From CATQHS01 sp965203375 (GTDB lineage: Bacteria > Actinomycetota > Acidimicrobiia > Acidimicrobiales > Aldehydirespiratoraceae): a stretch of 64,000 bases of DNA. Of the stretch, positions 44,453 through 54,744 are shown one piece after another. The first letter of the stretch is position 1. Each line of letters begins with the position of its first letter. The notes under the pieces were generated by a model, which was not told the DNA's origin, did no database searches, and saw only the letters and a list, made by a program, of their open reading frames with translations. The position numbers and the translations under genes were made by a program. The stretch is taken from assembly GCA_965203375.1 (NCBI GenBank), contig OZ241886.1:434001-498000 (forward strand), read 5' to 3'.

Positions 44453-45136
44453 ATGGAAGTTGAAATTCGACACGCACCCAGCTTCGGGGTGGCCCGCTGC
44501 ACCCTGGGCGCCGGCCAGCAGGTGAAGGTTGAGGCCGGAGCCATGATGGCCCACTCCTACGGCATGGAGCTCGAGGCCAGAATGGAGGGCGGCCTCCTCA
44601 AGGGCCTCAAGCGCAGCGTGCTGGGGGGCGAGTCCCTGTTCGTCTCCACCTACACCGCGCCGGCCAGCGGGGGATGGGTGGACGTGGCGGCCAAGCTGCC
44701 CGGCGACGTCTGCGTCTTGGAGCTGGACGGCTCGAGGGCCTGGATCATCGAGCGGGGCAACTGGCTGGCCTCGGACGCCTCGGTGGAGATCGACACCAAG
44801 TGGGGCGGCTTCAAGTCGCTGTTCGGCGGCGAGGGCGGGTTCATGATCCACGCCACCGGGGTGGGCAAGGCCCTGGCCGCGTCGTACGGGGCCATCGAGG
44901 TGATGTCGCTGGCCGCGGGCGAGACGGTGGTGGTGGACACCAACCACATGCTGGCCTTCGTCGACACCGTCAGCTACGAGCTGCGCCGGGCGGTGGAGGG
45001 CCGCTCCATCCAGTCGGCCAAGTCCGGCGAGGGCTTCGTGTTCCACTTCACCGGCCCCGGCGACGTCTTGGTGCAAACCCGCAACCAGCAGCAGCTCGTC
45101 GCCTGGCTCAACACCGAAATAGGCAGCCGCGAGTAA
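44453..45136 (+). CDS. TIGR00266 / AIM24-family protein
   Basis: 227 aa from the ATG at 44453 with GGTGGCGG upstream; the open frame to 44171 is rejected. The beta-rich fold is marked by LGAGQQVKVEAGAMMAHSYGMELEARMEGG, GGESLFVSTYTAP and LAAGETVVVDTNHMLAFVDTV. Conserved from bacteria to mitochondria, these proteins have no agreed enzyme activity. It diverges from the ABC operon and is 69 bp upstream of the AAA ATPase on the same strand. Confidence 0.88.
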   Translation: MEVEIRHAPSFGVARCTLGAGQQVKVEAGAMMAHSYGMELEARMEGGLLKGLKRSVLGGESLFVSTYTAPASGGWVDVAAKLPGDVCVLELDGSRAWIIERGNWLASDASVEIDTKWGGFKSLFGGEGGFMIHATGVGKALAASYGAIEVMSLAAGETVVVDTNHMLAFVDTVSYELRRAVEGRSIQSAKSGEGFVFHFTGPGDVLVQTRNQQQLVAWLNTEIGSRE

Positions 45137-45205
45137 GACACCCATCTGGGTTCCAACAGCACCACAGGCCGGTCTGCCTGGGCCGTTCACGGGTAGGCTT
45201 GGCGC

Positions 45206-46426
45206 ATGGCGGCGTCGCAACCCGAGGGCCCTCCCCGGATTGAGTCGCTCAGCGTCCGCAATTTTAGGGCGCTACGGAAAATCGATCTCAAAGATCTAAC
45301 TCCGCTGACCGTTCTGATCGGCCCGAACGGCAGCGGCAAGTCCACTGTGTTTGATGTGTTCGCGTTCTTGTCCGAGTGCTTTGAAGATGGTCTGCGTCGC
45401 GCCTGGGACAGGCGGGGGCGATTACGGGAAATCAAATCGCGAGGCTCATCTGATCCGATAGTGATCGAGATCAGGTACCGCGAGCGACCGAAAGCTAGGA
45501 TAAAGGCTGGAAATCCTCTCATCACTTATCATCTTGAGCTTGATGAGGACAACGGCGGGCCAGTAGTAGCGCGTGAATGGCTGAGATGGACGCGTAAGCA
45601 GCGAGGACAGCCGTTCAGGTTCCTTGAGTTCCAAAGGGGAGCAGGAGAAGCTATCAGCGGCGAACAACCGGACGAGATGGATAAGCGAGTTCCCTTTGAA
45701 CTTCAGTCTTCTGATCTCCTAGCTGTCAATGCCTTGGGCCAATTTTCTGATCACCCACTCGTGGCCAAGCTTCGCGACTTCATTACAGGCTGGCATACCT
45801 CCTATCTAGCTGCAGATGAAAGTCGCGGTCAACCCGAGAGTGGACCACACGAGAAACTAACACGCACGGGTGATAATCTGGCTAATGTAGTTCAGCATCT
45901 GCACGAAAGATATCCTAAAAAACTTCATAGTATCACCAAAATATTGGCAGAGAGAGTACCGCTAATCCAGGATGTAAAAGCTGAGCCAATGCCGGATGGT
46001 CGTCTGCTCATGCAGTTCGTAGATGCTCCATTCAACGAGCCGATCCTGGCCCGATACGCTTCAGATGGAACTCTCAAGATGCTTGCCTATCTCATTCTCC
46101 TCCACGGCTCACACACCTATCCTTTTATTGGCATTGAGGAGCCTGAGAACTTCCTGTATCCCAACCTGTTGCCGGTGCTCGCAGAGGAATGTCGTTCTGC
46201 ACTACGATCTACGCAATTGTTGATAACCACTCATTCACCTTTCTTCCTTGACGGTCTAAATCCCAAAGAAGTGCGAATCCTGTGGCGCGACGATAGTGGT
46301 TACACCAGCGTACGTCGAGCTTCAGACATCGAAGGCATTACTAACCTGATGGAAACCGGTGGTCTGCTCGGCAATTTGTGGACCGAGGGATGGTTTGGTG
46401 TCGGTGACCCGTTGACGCGTTCATGA
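45206..46426 (+). CDS. AAA ATPase of the RecF-like / RloA type
   Basis: 406 aa, ATG start. Walker A IGPNGSGKST at residues 38-47, Walker B FIGIEEPENFLYPNLL near 305-318, H-loop LLITTHSPFFLDGLN near 340, and the ABC-like signature ASDGTLKMLAYLILL are present. Such ATPases (AAA_21-like) are usually followed by a TOPRIM-fold DUF4276 partner and occur in defence islands. Here the partner appears truncated (see 46423). Composition is AT-richer than the neighbours from about 45260, consistent with transfer. Confidence 0.87.
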   Translation: MAASQPEGPPRIESLSVRNFRALRKIDLKDLTPLTVLIGPNGSGKSTVFDVFAFLSECFEDGLRRAWDRRGRLREIKSRGSSDPIVIEIRYRERPKARIKAGNPLITYHLELDEDNGGPVVAREWLRWTRKQRGQPFRFLEFQRGAGEAISGEQPDEMDKRVPFELQSSDLLAVNALGQFSDHPLVAKLRDFITGWHTSYLAADESRGQPESGPHEKLTRTGDNLANVVQHLHERYPKKLHSITKILAERVPLIQDVKAEPMPDGRLLMQFVDAPFNEPILARYASDGTLKMLAYLILLHGSHTYPFIGIEEPENFLYPNLLPVLAEECRSALRSTQLLITTHSPFFLDGLNPKEVRILWRDDSGYTSVRRASDIEGITNLMETGGLLGNLWTEGWFGVGDPLTRS

Positions 46427-46527
46427 CAGCAGTAACGGAAGGTGCCACATTGGTACGGTACCTGAGGTTCTTAGTTTCTCGCAGCTTCAAAGTCTTCTAC
46501 GAAACCGTCCTCGAGGCGGCCGCCTGA
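46423..46527 (+). pseudogene. truncated DUF4276-like partner fragment
   Basis: 34-codon ORF whose ATG overlaps the ATPase stop as ATGA. The peptide begins MTAVTEGATLVRYLRFLV, resembling the VEG-x-TE start of DUF4276/TOPRIM partners, then hits a stop. The rest of a 200-residue partner is absent; 46528-46671 is unassigned and probably decayed sequence. Homology is by eye only. Confidence 0.4.
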
Positions 46528-46671
46528 CATGGAGTCGATTCCCTTGTAGGAATTCCGCTCTGCCGGAAAGCTGAAAGCGTTTAGCTGGAGTTTCGGGATC
46601 AGGGCCGATGCCCAGGTTGATGTCGCCGCCGACGAAGAATGTGTTGAGCCCGGATGATTTGGGAGTTTGGG

Positions 46672-47676
46672 TCAGGGGGCGGTGGCTATGACGGTCCAGT
46701 CTAGGATTTTCGGGTCGGTCTCGGCCTTCGGGTTGGGGTCCGTCGCGGGGCTGGCGTCTCGGGCGGCGAAGCCTTCGACCCTCACGGCGTAGGCCCGGCC
46801 TGCTCCGGCCTGCGCCGTGTCCAAAAGGGTGTGGCGGAACCACACCTGGTCGCCCTCGAAGGCGGGGCCGGTGTGGTCGCAGGCGTGCCAGCCCACCACG
46901 GTGGCCATGCCCGCCAGCACCCGCGACAGCGAGGCCTGGGCCAGTCCCACCACGTGGCCTCCGTACACCAGCCGCCGGGGGTAGGGGGAGCGGGCCGCGT
47001 CGCGGTGGACCATGGCCAGGTTGTGAGTGAGGCGGACCAGCGCGGTGGCGCCGTCGATCACGTCCCGGGCCGGGTCGACCACTACGGCGCCGACCTCCCA
47101 GCCGCTGGCCGGGCCCAGCGGCCCGAAGTCCCAATTGGCGGGGACGAGCCCGACGTAGTCGGCCAAGTCGAGGGCGGGGTCGGCGCCCAGGTCGTCGGCG
47201 TGGCCGGGCTGGCGGTCGCCGCTCTGGGGCAGCAGCGGGGCTCGCTGGTAGGCGACGGCCGGCTCGCCGTCGGCGGTGGTGACCACGTCCACCAGCGCCT
47301 TGCCCCGATGGGGCCGGCCCGGGCGGGCCCGACTGTCGGCCAGCGCGGTCACCGTCACCGCGGTGGCGATCGACTCTCCCACGAACACCGGCCGCAGCAG
47401 TCGGACCCGCCGGTAGAAGAGATTGGCGACGACCCGCCGGCTCACGGTGGTGCTCTGCCCGATGGACAACTGCATCACCAGGCCGGGGCTGGCCAGACGC
47501 CCGGCCCGCCCGGTGACGGCCTCGCTCACCGCGGGATCGAGGGTCATCGACAGCCGCTCGCCGGTGATCGACTGGTAGAGCGCGGCCATGCCGTCGTCGA
47601 TGACGACGGAGGGCTGGCGGGGCAGCTCCTGGCCGACGCGGAGCTGGTCGTAGAAGGGGCCGTCCAAGGGGATCAC
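46672..47676 (-). CDS. MaoC-like double hot-dog hydratase/dehydratase
   Basis: 334 aa, GTG start overlapping the stop of the upstream membrane gene as GTGA. Two hot-dog halves are recognisable: the first with FYDQLRVGQELPRQPSVVIDDGMAALYQSITG and SPGLVMQLSIGQS, the second with THNLAMVHRDAARSPYPRRLVYGGHVVGLAQASLSRVL. This arrangement is that of mesaconyl-CoA hydratase and related acyl-CoA hydratases. The pairing with the B12 mutase genes nearby makes a branched acyl-CoA substrate plausible, but that is inference. Confidence 0.8.
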   Translation of the reverse strand: MIPLDGPFYDQLRVGQELPRQPSVVIDDGMAALYQSITGERLSMTLDPAVSEAVTGRAGRLASPGLVMQLSIGQSTTVSRRVVANLFYRRVRLLRPVFVGESIATAVTVTALADSRARPGRPHRGKALVDVVTTADGEPAVAYQRAPLLPQSGDRQPGHADDLGADPALDLADYVGLVPANWDFGPLGPASGWEVGAVVVDPARDVIDGATALVRLTHNLAMVHRDAARSPYPRRLVYGGHVVGLAQASLSRVLAGMATVVGWHACDHTGPAFEGDQVWFRHTLLDTAQAGAGRAYAVRVEGFAARDASPATDPNPKAETDPKILDWTVIATAP

Positions 47677-48851
47677 GAGAGCGCCTTATCTGAAGAGACC
47701 CTTCGCCGACCGAGTTGAAGAGGCAGAAGTCGCCACCACAACACAGCGATAACGCCAAGCGGAATGACTACTAAGTATCTCAGAGGAATGATAACTACTT
47801 CGAATAGATAGGCAATATACGTGTTGAGTGACATCAGACTGATTAGTATTGCCACATACCAGTACCGTGGCCGATAGAAGACAAGAATGATAGTAATAAT
47901 GTCAGCCGGGAAAAAGTACCGATCGTGCATTCTAGGAAGGAAGAAAGGCACCATTATGACTGAGAGAGCTGCCAGATAAATAATTAAGTCTTCTCTATCC
48001 ATCTCTAGAGACAACTTATGGACCATCATGGCACCTATTAGCACGACAATTATCGCAATCATTATACCCCAATTATACAATTCATAGTTGAAATCAGAAG
48101 CCCATTGGTAGAGATTGGGAATGCGATATGTCTGCTCCACCCACGATTGGTATTCTCTAACGTTATAAAGTAGTAGGTCATCCAAAGGCCTACCTATGAG
48201 CCATGCCGGTAGTAAAGAAACAAAATAGATAAGTGGGCTAAGAAAGAAGTAGCGCCAGTTGAGTTCCTTCTTTATTAACAACCATAGGAATAACGGTGCC
48301 AGAAAGATAGCTTGTATCTTGATGGAAAGAGACAACCCGAAAGCTATGAATGCCCACAATTGGCGATTGATGAGTAGAGCATAAAGGCAGGCTATCATAA
48401 AGGCAGTATACATAGCGTCAGGCTGGGCCCACATGGCACTATTGAGCACTACTGTGGGTGCCAGTAGAGTTGCCAGTGCAGCCATAATTGGTATCATCAC
48501 TGACTTATTATATTTCAGGCGTACACATTTATATACGAAGAAGGCTAATATGAAATCGAAGACAATGACTATAATTTTGATGGAAAGAAGCTTATAGTAA
48601 GGGAAGAAAGTCGCAGCAGTTGCTGTTAGGTAGGTGTACACAAGGTGGTTTGAAAAATCATATTTGAGTGCCGCATAGTTGCCATTCTCAACTATTACAT
48701 TGTACCAGGGGCTAAGAAACCAGACATAGTCCCTTGATTTGAAAGATATGAAAGGCAGCCGGACCATTAGTGCTAAGATGATGACGTTAGCTACAAGTAA
48801 TATGAAGCTGACCATGACCCTTTTTTCGGTTGCGAATCGCATGAACTTCAC
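47673..48851 (-). CDS. GT-C-like polytopic membrane protein, AT-rich
   Basis: 392 aa, GTG start (ATG three codons later also possible). About ten hydrophobic helices, an early luminal loop with acidic SRDYVWFLSPWYN, and NSAMWAQPDAMYTAFMIACLY, a typical second loop of GT-C mannosyltransferase-like proteins (PIG-M/GT87/DUF2029). Likely transfers a polyprenyl-linked sugar outside the membrane. Composition is far more AT-rich than the rest of the window and Lys/Ile/Asn usage is high, so it is probably acquired. It nevertheless overlaps the GC-rich MaoC start by four bases. Confidence 0.75.
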   Translation of the reverse strand: MKFMRFATEKRVMVSFILLVANVIILALMVRLPFISFKSRDYVWFLSPWYNVIVENGNYAALKYDFSNHLVYTYLTATAATFFPYYKLLSIKIIVIVFDFILAFFVYKCVRLKYNKSVMIPIMAALATLLAPTVVLNSAMWAQPDAMYTAFMIACLYALLINRQLWAFIAFGLSLSIKIQAIFLAPLFLWLLIKKELNWRYFFLSPLIYFVSLLPAWLIGRPLDDLLLYNVREYQSWVEQTYRIPNLYQWASDFNYELYNWGIMIAIIVVLIGAMMVHKLSLEMDREDLIIYLAALSVIMVPFFLPRMHDRYFFPADIITIILVFYRPRYWYVAILISLMSLNTYIAYLFEVVIIPLRYLVVIPLGVIAVLWWRLLPLQLGRRRVSSDKALS

Positions 48852-49071
48852 CGCCGCATTATCGGCACAGTGTCAAGCACTCTCCATTGAACGCAGTGTA
48901 GCCGGTCGAATCGGACCAGACCCAGCTAGGAGAAGGAGTGAAAGTCGCGACCTACTTGCAGCGTCCAACGAGGACGAGCCGCCTTTCAACAAACTGCGAC
49001 ACACCACTAGGATTCTACGACCCGCCCGGTCTTGGGGCATACTTGAGGCAGCGAGCCAGAGAGGAGGGCGT

Positions 49072-50642
<1,571 letters not shown>

Positions 50643-50643
<1 letters not shown>

Positions 50644-51134
50644 TGTCTGAGCCCGAGGCTGACTCGGCGGCATCCGGGCCCGGGCCCGGGGCCGAGGCCG
50701 AGGCCGCCGGGCCGCCGGTCGGGGAGGACCCGGCGGGTGCCGAGCCGCCCATCCGGGCGCTGCTGGCCAAGCTCGGCCTCGACGGCCACGACCGCGGCAT
50801 CAAGGTGGTGGCTCGGATGCTGCGCGACGCGGGCATGGAGGTCATCTACCTGGGGCTGCGCCAGACCACCGACAGCATCGTGGCCGCGGCCGAGCAGGAG
50901 GACGCCGACGTGATCGGGCTCTCCATGCACAATGCCGGCCACCTCACCCTGGGCCCGGCCATGCTGGCCGCCCTCGACGAGGCCGGCCTCGACATCCCGG
51001 TGGTCATAGGCGGGATCGTGCCCGACCAGGATCTGGCCGAGCTGGAGCGGGCCGGCGTCGCCGCGGTGCTGGGGCCCGGCGCCTCCACCGAAGAAGTCGT
51101 GGCCGCCGTGCGCCGGGCCGTGTCTGCCCGGTGA
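50643..51134 (+). CDS. icmB: B12-binding small subunit of the acyl-CoA mutase
   Basis: 163 aa; its ATG shares one base with the large-subunit stop (TGATG). An acidic N-terminal 40 residues precede the cobalamin-binding Rossmann domain: LDGHDRG carries the His that coordinates cobalt (D-x-H-x2-G), followed by IGLSMHNAGH and VIGGIVP. Binds adenosylcobalamin and pairs with the large subunit. Translationally coupled with the MeaB gene by GTGA. Confidence 0.9.
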
Positions 51135-52210
51135 CCGCCGGCACCGCCTCCGCCGAGGAGGCCACGGCCGCCACAGGCCGGGCGCGGCGGATGACGGCCC
51201 AGACCGCCTCCGCCGAGGAGCTGCTGGAGCGGGCCGCGGCCGGTGACCGCCGGGCCGCCGGCAAGCTGCTGACCCGGGTGGAGCGGGGCGGCGCCGACGC
51301 CGAGCGGATCGCCGAGGCGGCCTGCGCCCGGGCCGGCGGCGCCCACGTGATCGGAATCACCGGCCCGCCCGGAGCGGGCAAGTCGACCCTGGTGGCCGGG
51401 CTGGCCGCGGCCCTGGCCTCCGGCGGGGCCCGGCCCGCGGTGCTGGCCGTGGACCCCTCATCGGCCCTCACCGGCGGGGCCATCCTGGGCGACCGGGTGC
51501 GCATGGCCGCGGTCGACTCCACCGCCTTCGTGCGCTCCATGGCCACCCGCGGCCACACCGGCGGACTGGCCCTGGCCGTGCCCGGCGCCGTGAGGGTGCT
51601 GGACGCGGCCGGATACAACCCGGTGATGATCGAGACGGTCGGGGCCGGGCAGCTCGAAGTGGACATATCCGCCGCGGCCGACACCACCGTCGTGGTCACC
51701 GCGCCGGGCCTGGGCGACGCGGTGCAGGCCAACAAGGCCGGGCTGTTCGAGGTGGCCGACATCTTCGTGGTCAACAAGTCGGACCTGGGCGGGGCCGACC
51801 ACGCCCGCCGCGACCTGGAGCTCATGGCCGACCTGAGCCGCCTGACCGGACACGGGGACCCCCGCTGGCCGCCCCGGGTGCTGACGGCCAGCGCCGCCGA
51901 CGGGACCGGGGTGGACGAGGCGGGCGCGGCCATCGACGACCACCGCCGCCACCTGGCCTCCTCGGGGGCCGGGGTCGAGCGCCGCCGCCGCCGGGCCCGC
52001 TTCGAGATCGCCGGCAAGCTGCGCCGCCGGTTCGACCGGTCGGTGTCGGAGTACCTCGACTCGCCGCCGGCCGGCCCGGTGCTCTCCGCCGTGGCCGCCG
52101 GGGAGCTGTCGTCCGCGGCCGCGGCCCGCCGAGCGGCGGCCGAGATCCTCGCCGCCGCCGGGCGCTCTAAGCCCGCCGGCCACCCCCGCCGATTCGAGCA
52201 GGGCCCGTGA
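51131..52210 (+). CDS. meaB: MeaB-family mutase-associated GTPase chaperone
   Basis: 359 aa; GTG overlaps the preceding stop. Walker A GPPGAGKST, switch region ETVGAGQLEVDISAAADTTVVV and guanine motif NKSD are intact. Such GTPases load and protect cobalamin mutases. The N-terminus repeats TASAEE, and a start at the second copy (MTAQTASAEELLERAAAG) is equally plausible. Placement after IcmAB supports the mutase assignment. Confidence 0.9.
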   Translation: MTAGTASAEEATAATGRARRMTAQTASAEELLERAAAGDRRAAGKLLTRVERGGADAERIAEAACARAGGAHVIGITGPPGAGKSTLVAGLAAALASGGARPAVLAVDPSSALTGGAILGDRVRMAAVDSTAFVRSMATRGHTGGLALAVPGAVRVLDAAGYNPVMIETVGAGQLEVDISAAADTTVVVTAPGLGDAVQANKAGLFEVADIFVVNKSDLGGADHARRDLELMADLSRLTGHGDPRWPPRVLTASAADGTGVDEAGAAIDDHRRHLASSGAGVERRRRRARFEIAGKLRRRFDRSVSEYLDSPPAGPVLSAVAAGELSSAAAARRAAAEILAAAGRSKPAGHPRRFEQGP

Positions 52211-53367
52211 TCGGCGGCAAGCGGTCGGGGCCAGTGGGAGCGGGCGAGCGGATCTCGAACCTCGACGCGGTTCGGGGCGTGGCCGTGCTCGGGATACTCA
52301 CCATGAACGCCGTCGCCTACGGCATACCCGACGGGTACTTCAACCTCGAGGCGGCCGGCTCGAACACCTGGCTCGACTGGCTCATCGGCGGGGCGGGCGA
52401 GATCTTGTTCGACCAGAAGTTCATGGGCCTGTTCTCGCTGCTGTTCGGGGCCGGGATCGTGCTGTTCGCCGACCGGGCCGCGGCCAAGGCCCGCCGCCCG
52501 GTCTGGCTCAGCCTGTGGCGCAACCTGCTGCTGCTGGCCATCGGCATCGCGCACATGACGGCCTGGCAGGGTGACGTCTTGGTCCTCTACGCCCTGTGCT
52601 CCCCGCTGGTGATCGCCCTGCGCAGGCTGCGCCCGGCCGTCCTGTTCGGGGTGGGGGCGCTGCTCGTGCTCTCGGCCGCCGGCGCCGCCGTGTGGGCCCA
52701 GACCACCGTCGACGACCCGATCAACCAGATCGGCGGCGGCTACTGGCTGGCCGGAGGGGTCAAATCGGGCCCGGTCGCGTCCTGGTTCCTATACGACTTC
52801 TTCGCCCGGGGGCTGGGGATGATGCTGATCGGGGTCGCCCTGTACCGGTCGGGGGTCCTCGACGGCAGCCGCAGCCCCGGCTTCTACCGCCGGATGGCGC
52901 TGATCGGCCTGGCCGGCGGGCTGCCGCTGGCCGCGCTGGGGCTGGCGATCGTGGCCGCCTCCGGATTCTCCGCGGACGTGGCCCTGGCCGGATCGGCGCC
53001 CAACACGGTGGCGACGATTCCGATGGTCTTGGGCTACCTGGCGCTGATCACGCTCTGGAACGGCCGGGCCGGGGAGTCCGACGGCTCCCGGCTTCGGCTG
53101 AGGCTGCGGGTCCGGGCCGCCGGGCGCATGGCGCTGACCAACTACCTGACCCAGACCGCCCTCGGACTGATCGTGCTGGGCGCCCTGTCCGGCGCCGTCG
53201 AGCTGACCCGCACCTGGATCGCCGTCTTCATAGTTGCGGTGTGGGCGCTGCAGCTCTGGTGGTCGCAGCCGTGGCTGGACCGCTTCCGGTACGGGCCGGC
53301 CGAGTGGCTCTGGCGCTGCGCCACCTACCGGTCTTGGCAGCCCCTGCGCCACCGACCGCCCCGCTGA
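52207..53367 (+). CDS. DUF418 membrane protein
   Basis: 386 aa, GTG start overlapping the MeaB stop as GTGA. About 8-10 hydrophobic helices; the N-terminal GERISNLDAVRGVAVLGILTMN and the C-terminal GRMALTNYLTQTALGLIV are the DUF418 hallmarks. Function of this family is unknown (possibly acyl or small-molecule transport). The four-base coupling to MeaB is notable, but a link to B12 metabolism cannot be concluded. Confidence 0.85.
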   Translation: MIGGKRSGPVGAGERISNLDAVRGVAVLGILTMNAVAYGIPDGYFNLEAAGSNTWLDWLIGGAGEILFDQKFMGLFSLLFGAGIVLFADRAAAKARRPVWLSLWRNLLLLAIGIAHMTAWQGDVLVLYALCSPLVIALRRLRPAVLFGVGALLVLSAAGAAVWAQTTVDDPINQIGGGYWLAGGVKSGPVASWFLYDFFARGLGMMLIGVALYRSGVLDGSRSPGFYRRMALIGLAGGLPLAALGLAIVAASGFSADVALAGSAPNTVATIPMVLGYLALITLWNGRAGESDGSRLRLRLRVRAAGRMALTNYLTQTALGLIVLGALSGAVELTRTWIAVFIVAVWALQLWWSQPWLDRFRYGPAEWLWRCATYRSWQPLRHRPPR

Positions 53368-53374
53368 CCGGCCC

Positions 53375-54238
53375 GTGGGCGCGGCACGGCGAAGAGGCGA
53401 GGCCCGGCCCGGCCCGACCGGGGCGACCCGAGCGAGGCGTCTCTGGCTGGTCGCCGTCCCGGCTCTTCTGATCGGGGCCTCCTGCGGGTCCGACGACCCG
53501 GTGACGGCGCCGGTGAGCGCGGCCAGTTCGACGGATCACGCCACCTCCGCGCCGACGACGGCATACAACGCCGCCCCCGAGGCTTCGGCCCCGACGGAGG
53601 TAGCGGCTGCTGCCGCCGAGGCTCCCGGCACTTCTGAGCCGGGGCCGGAGCCAGATGACCGCGATGGCACGGACGCCGCGCCTGCGACCCAGGCGCCCAC
53701 CACAAGCGCCTCGGCCCCGACCGAGACTCCGGTCGCTTCGGCGCCTGACGTTCCCACCACAGAGCCCGAGCCGGTGGTGCCGCCGTCGTCTTCGGAGCCG
53801 GTGCCGCCGCCGTTGACTTCGGAGCCGCCGGCGCCGCCGTCTTCGGAGCCCGAGCCCGAGGTGCCGCAGCCTGAGCCCGAGCCGCCGCCGTCTTCGCAGC
53901 CTGAGCCTGAGCCGGTGCCGCCGCCGACTTCAGAGCCCGAGCCTGAGGTGCCGCAGCCTGAACCCGATCCGGTGCCGCCGACTTCGGAGCCGGAGCCGCC
54001 GGCCGTCACCTCGCCGCCGGTGAACGGGATGGTGATCTTCGAGTCGGACTGCGTGGTCTGCCACAGCGAGGGCCGCTCGGGCGCGGACCTCCAAGAGTCG
54101 ACTTTGAGGGTGGAGGAGATCACCTCGGTGATCGTGAACGGTCGGGACGGGACGTTCATGGACCCCTGGGAGGACCGGCTGACCCCTGAGGAGATCGCGG
54201 CGGTCGCCGCCTACGTCAAGAGCCTGCAGCAGGGCTGA
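53375..54238 (+). CDS. lipoprotein with Pro-rich tether and C-terminal cytochrome c domain
   Basis: About 287 aa from the GTG at 53375, 7 bp after the DUF418 stop. A hydrophobic signal ends LIGASC (lipobox). About 170 residues of Ser/Pro/Glu repeats (EPEPEVPQPEP, PPPSSEPEP) form a long extended tether. Residues about 215-285 are a class I cytochrome c: heme site CVVCH, followed by ITSVIVNGRDGTFMDPWE and EEIAAVAAYVKSLQ. Methionine of GTFMDPW is a plausible distal ligand. A mono-heme electron carrier held well away from the membrane. The downstream gap to MmcQ is 34 bp. Confidence 0.8.
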   Translation: MGAARRRGEARPGPTGATRARRLWLVAVPALLIGASCGSDDPVTAPVSAASSTDHATSAPTTAYNAAPEASAPTEVAAAAAEAPGTSEPGPEPDDRDGTDAAPATQAPTTSASAPTETPVASAPDVPTTEPEPVVPPSSSEPVPPPLTSEPPAPPSSEPEPEVPQPEPEPPPSSQPEPEPVPPPTSEPEPEVPQPEPDPVPPTSEPEPPAVTSPPVNGMVIFESDCVVCHSEGRSGADLQESTLRVEEITSVIVNGRDGTFMDPWEDRLTPEEIAAVAAYVKSLQQG

Positions 54239-54272
54239 CCTCAAGCCGCCGGGCCGTCTGTACGCTTGGGCC

Positions 54273-54692
54273 GTGAGCCATCCCGACCGGCAGCCGACCC
54301 GGTACGTGGAGCAGGTTAGGGCCATCTGCCTGGGGTTCCCCGAGACCACCGAGAAGAAGGCGTGGGGCCACCCCACCTTCCGGGTGCGGGACAAGATCTT
54401 CACCTCAGTCGGCTACTACGAGTCCGGGCCGGGCGTCGGCGCCCCCCTCGGCGCCGAGGTGATGACCATGAAGGCGGCCGACGGCGAGCAGGAGGTGCTG
54501 CTGGCTCAGGGCCATCCGTTCTTCTACCCCAAATACGTCGGGCCGAGGGGCTGGATCGGGGTGGTGCTCGACGACGACACCGACTTCGAGGAGATCGCCG
54601 AGCTGGTCGAGGACTCCTACCGCCAGATCGCCCCCCGCAAGCTGGCCGCCCGCCTCTACGCCGAGCCCCCCGCCCCACCGCCGGCGCCGTGA
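54273..54692 (+). CDS. MmcQ/YjbR-family protein
   Basis: 139 aa, GTG start. The CyaY-like MmcQ/YjbR fold is marked by RAICLGFPETTEKKAWGHPTFRVRDKIF and the C-terminal GWIGVVLDDDTDFEEIAELVEDSYRQIAPRKL. These small proteins are DNA-binding-like but lack a demonstrated role. Stands alone; converges on the enoyl-CoA hydratase with about 50 bp between. Confidence 0.85.
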   Translation: MSHPDRQPTRYVEQVRAICLGFPETTEKKAWGHPTFRVRDKIFTSVGYYESGPGVGAPLGAEVMTMKAADGEQEVLLAQGHPFFYPKYVGPRGWIGVVLDDDTDFEEIAELVEDSYRQIAPRKLAARLYAEPPAPPPAP

Positions 54693-54744
54693 GGGCCAGG
54701 CCGGAAGAGGCGTTCGTCGAACTGGCCCTGCGCTATGTCCAGGT

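Noticed and set aside
46487..47758. 423-codon minus-strand frame around the MaoC gene and the gap
   Set aside because: Out of frame with the MaoC gene; Arg/Pro-rich and without recognisable domains.
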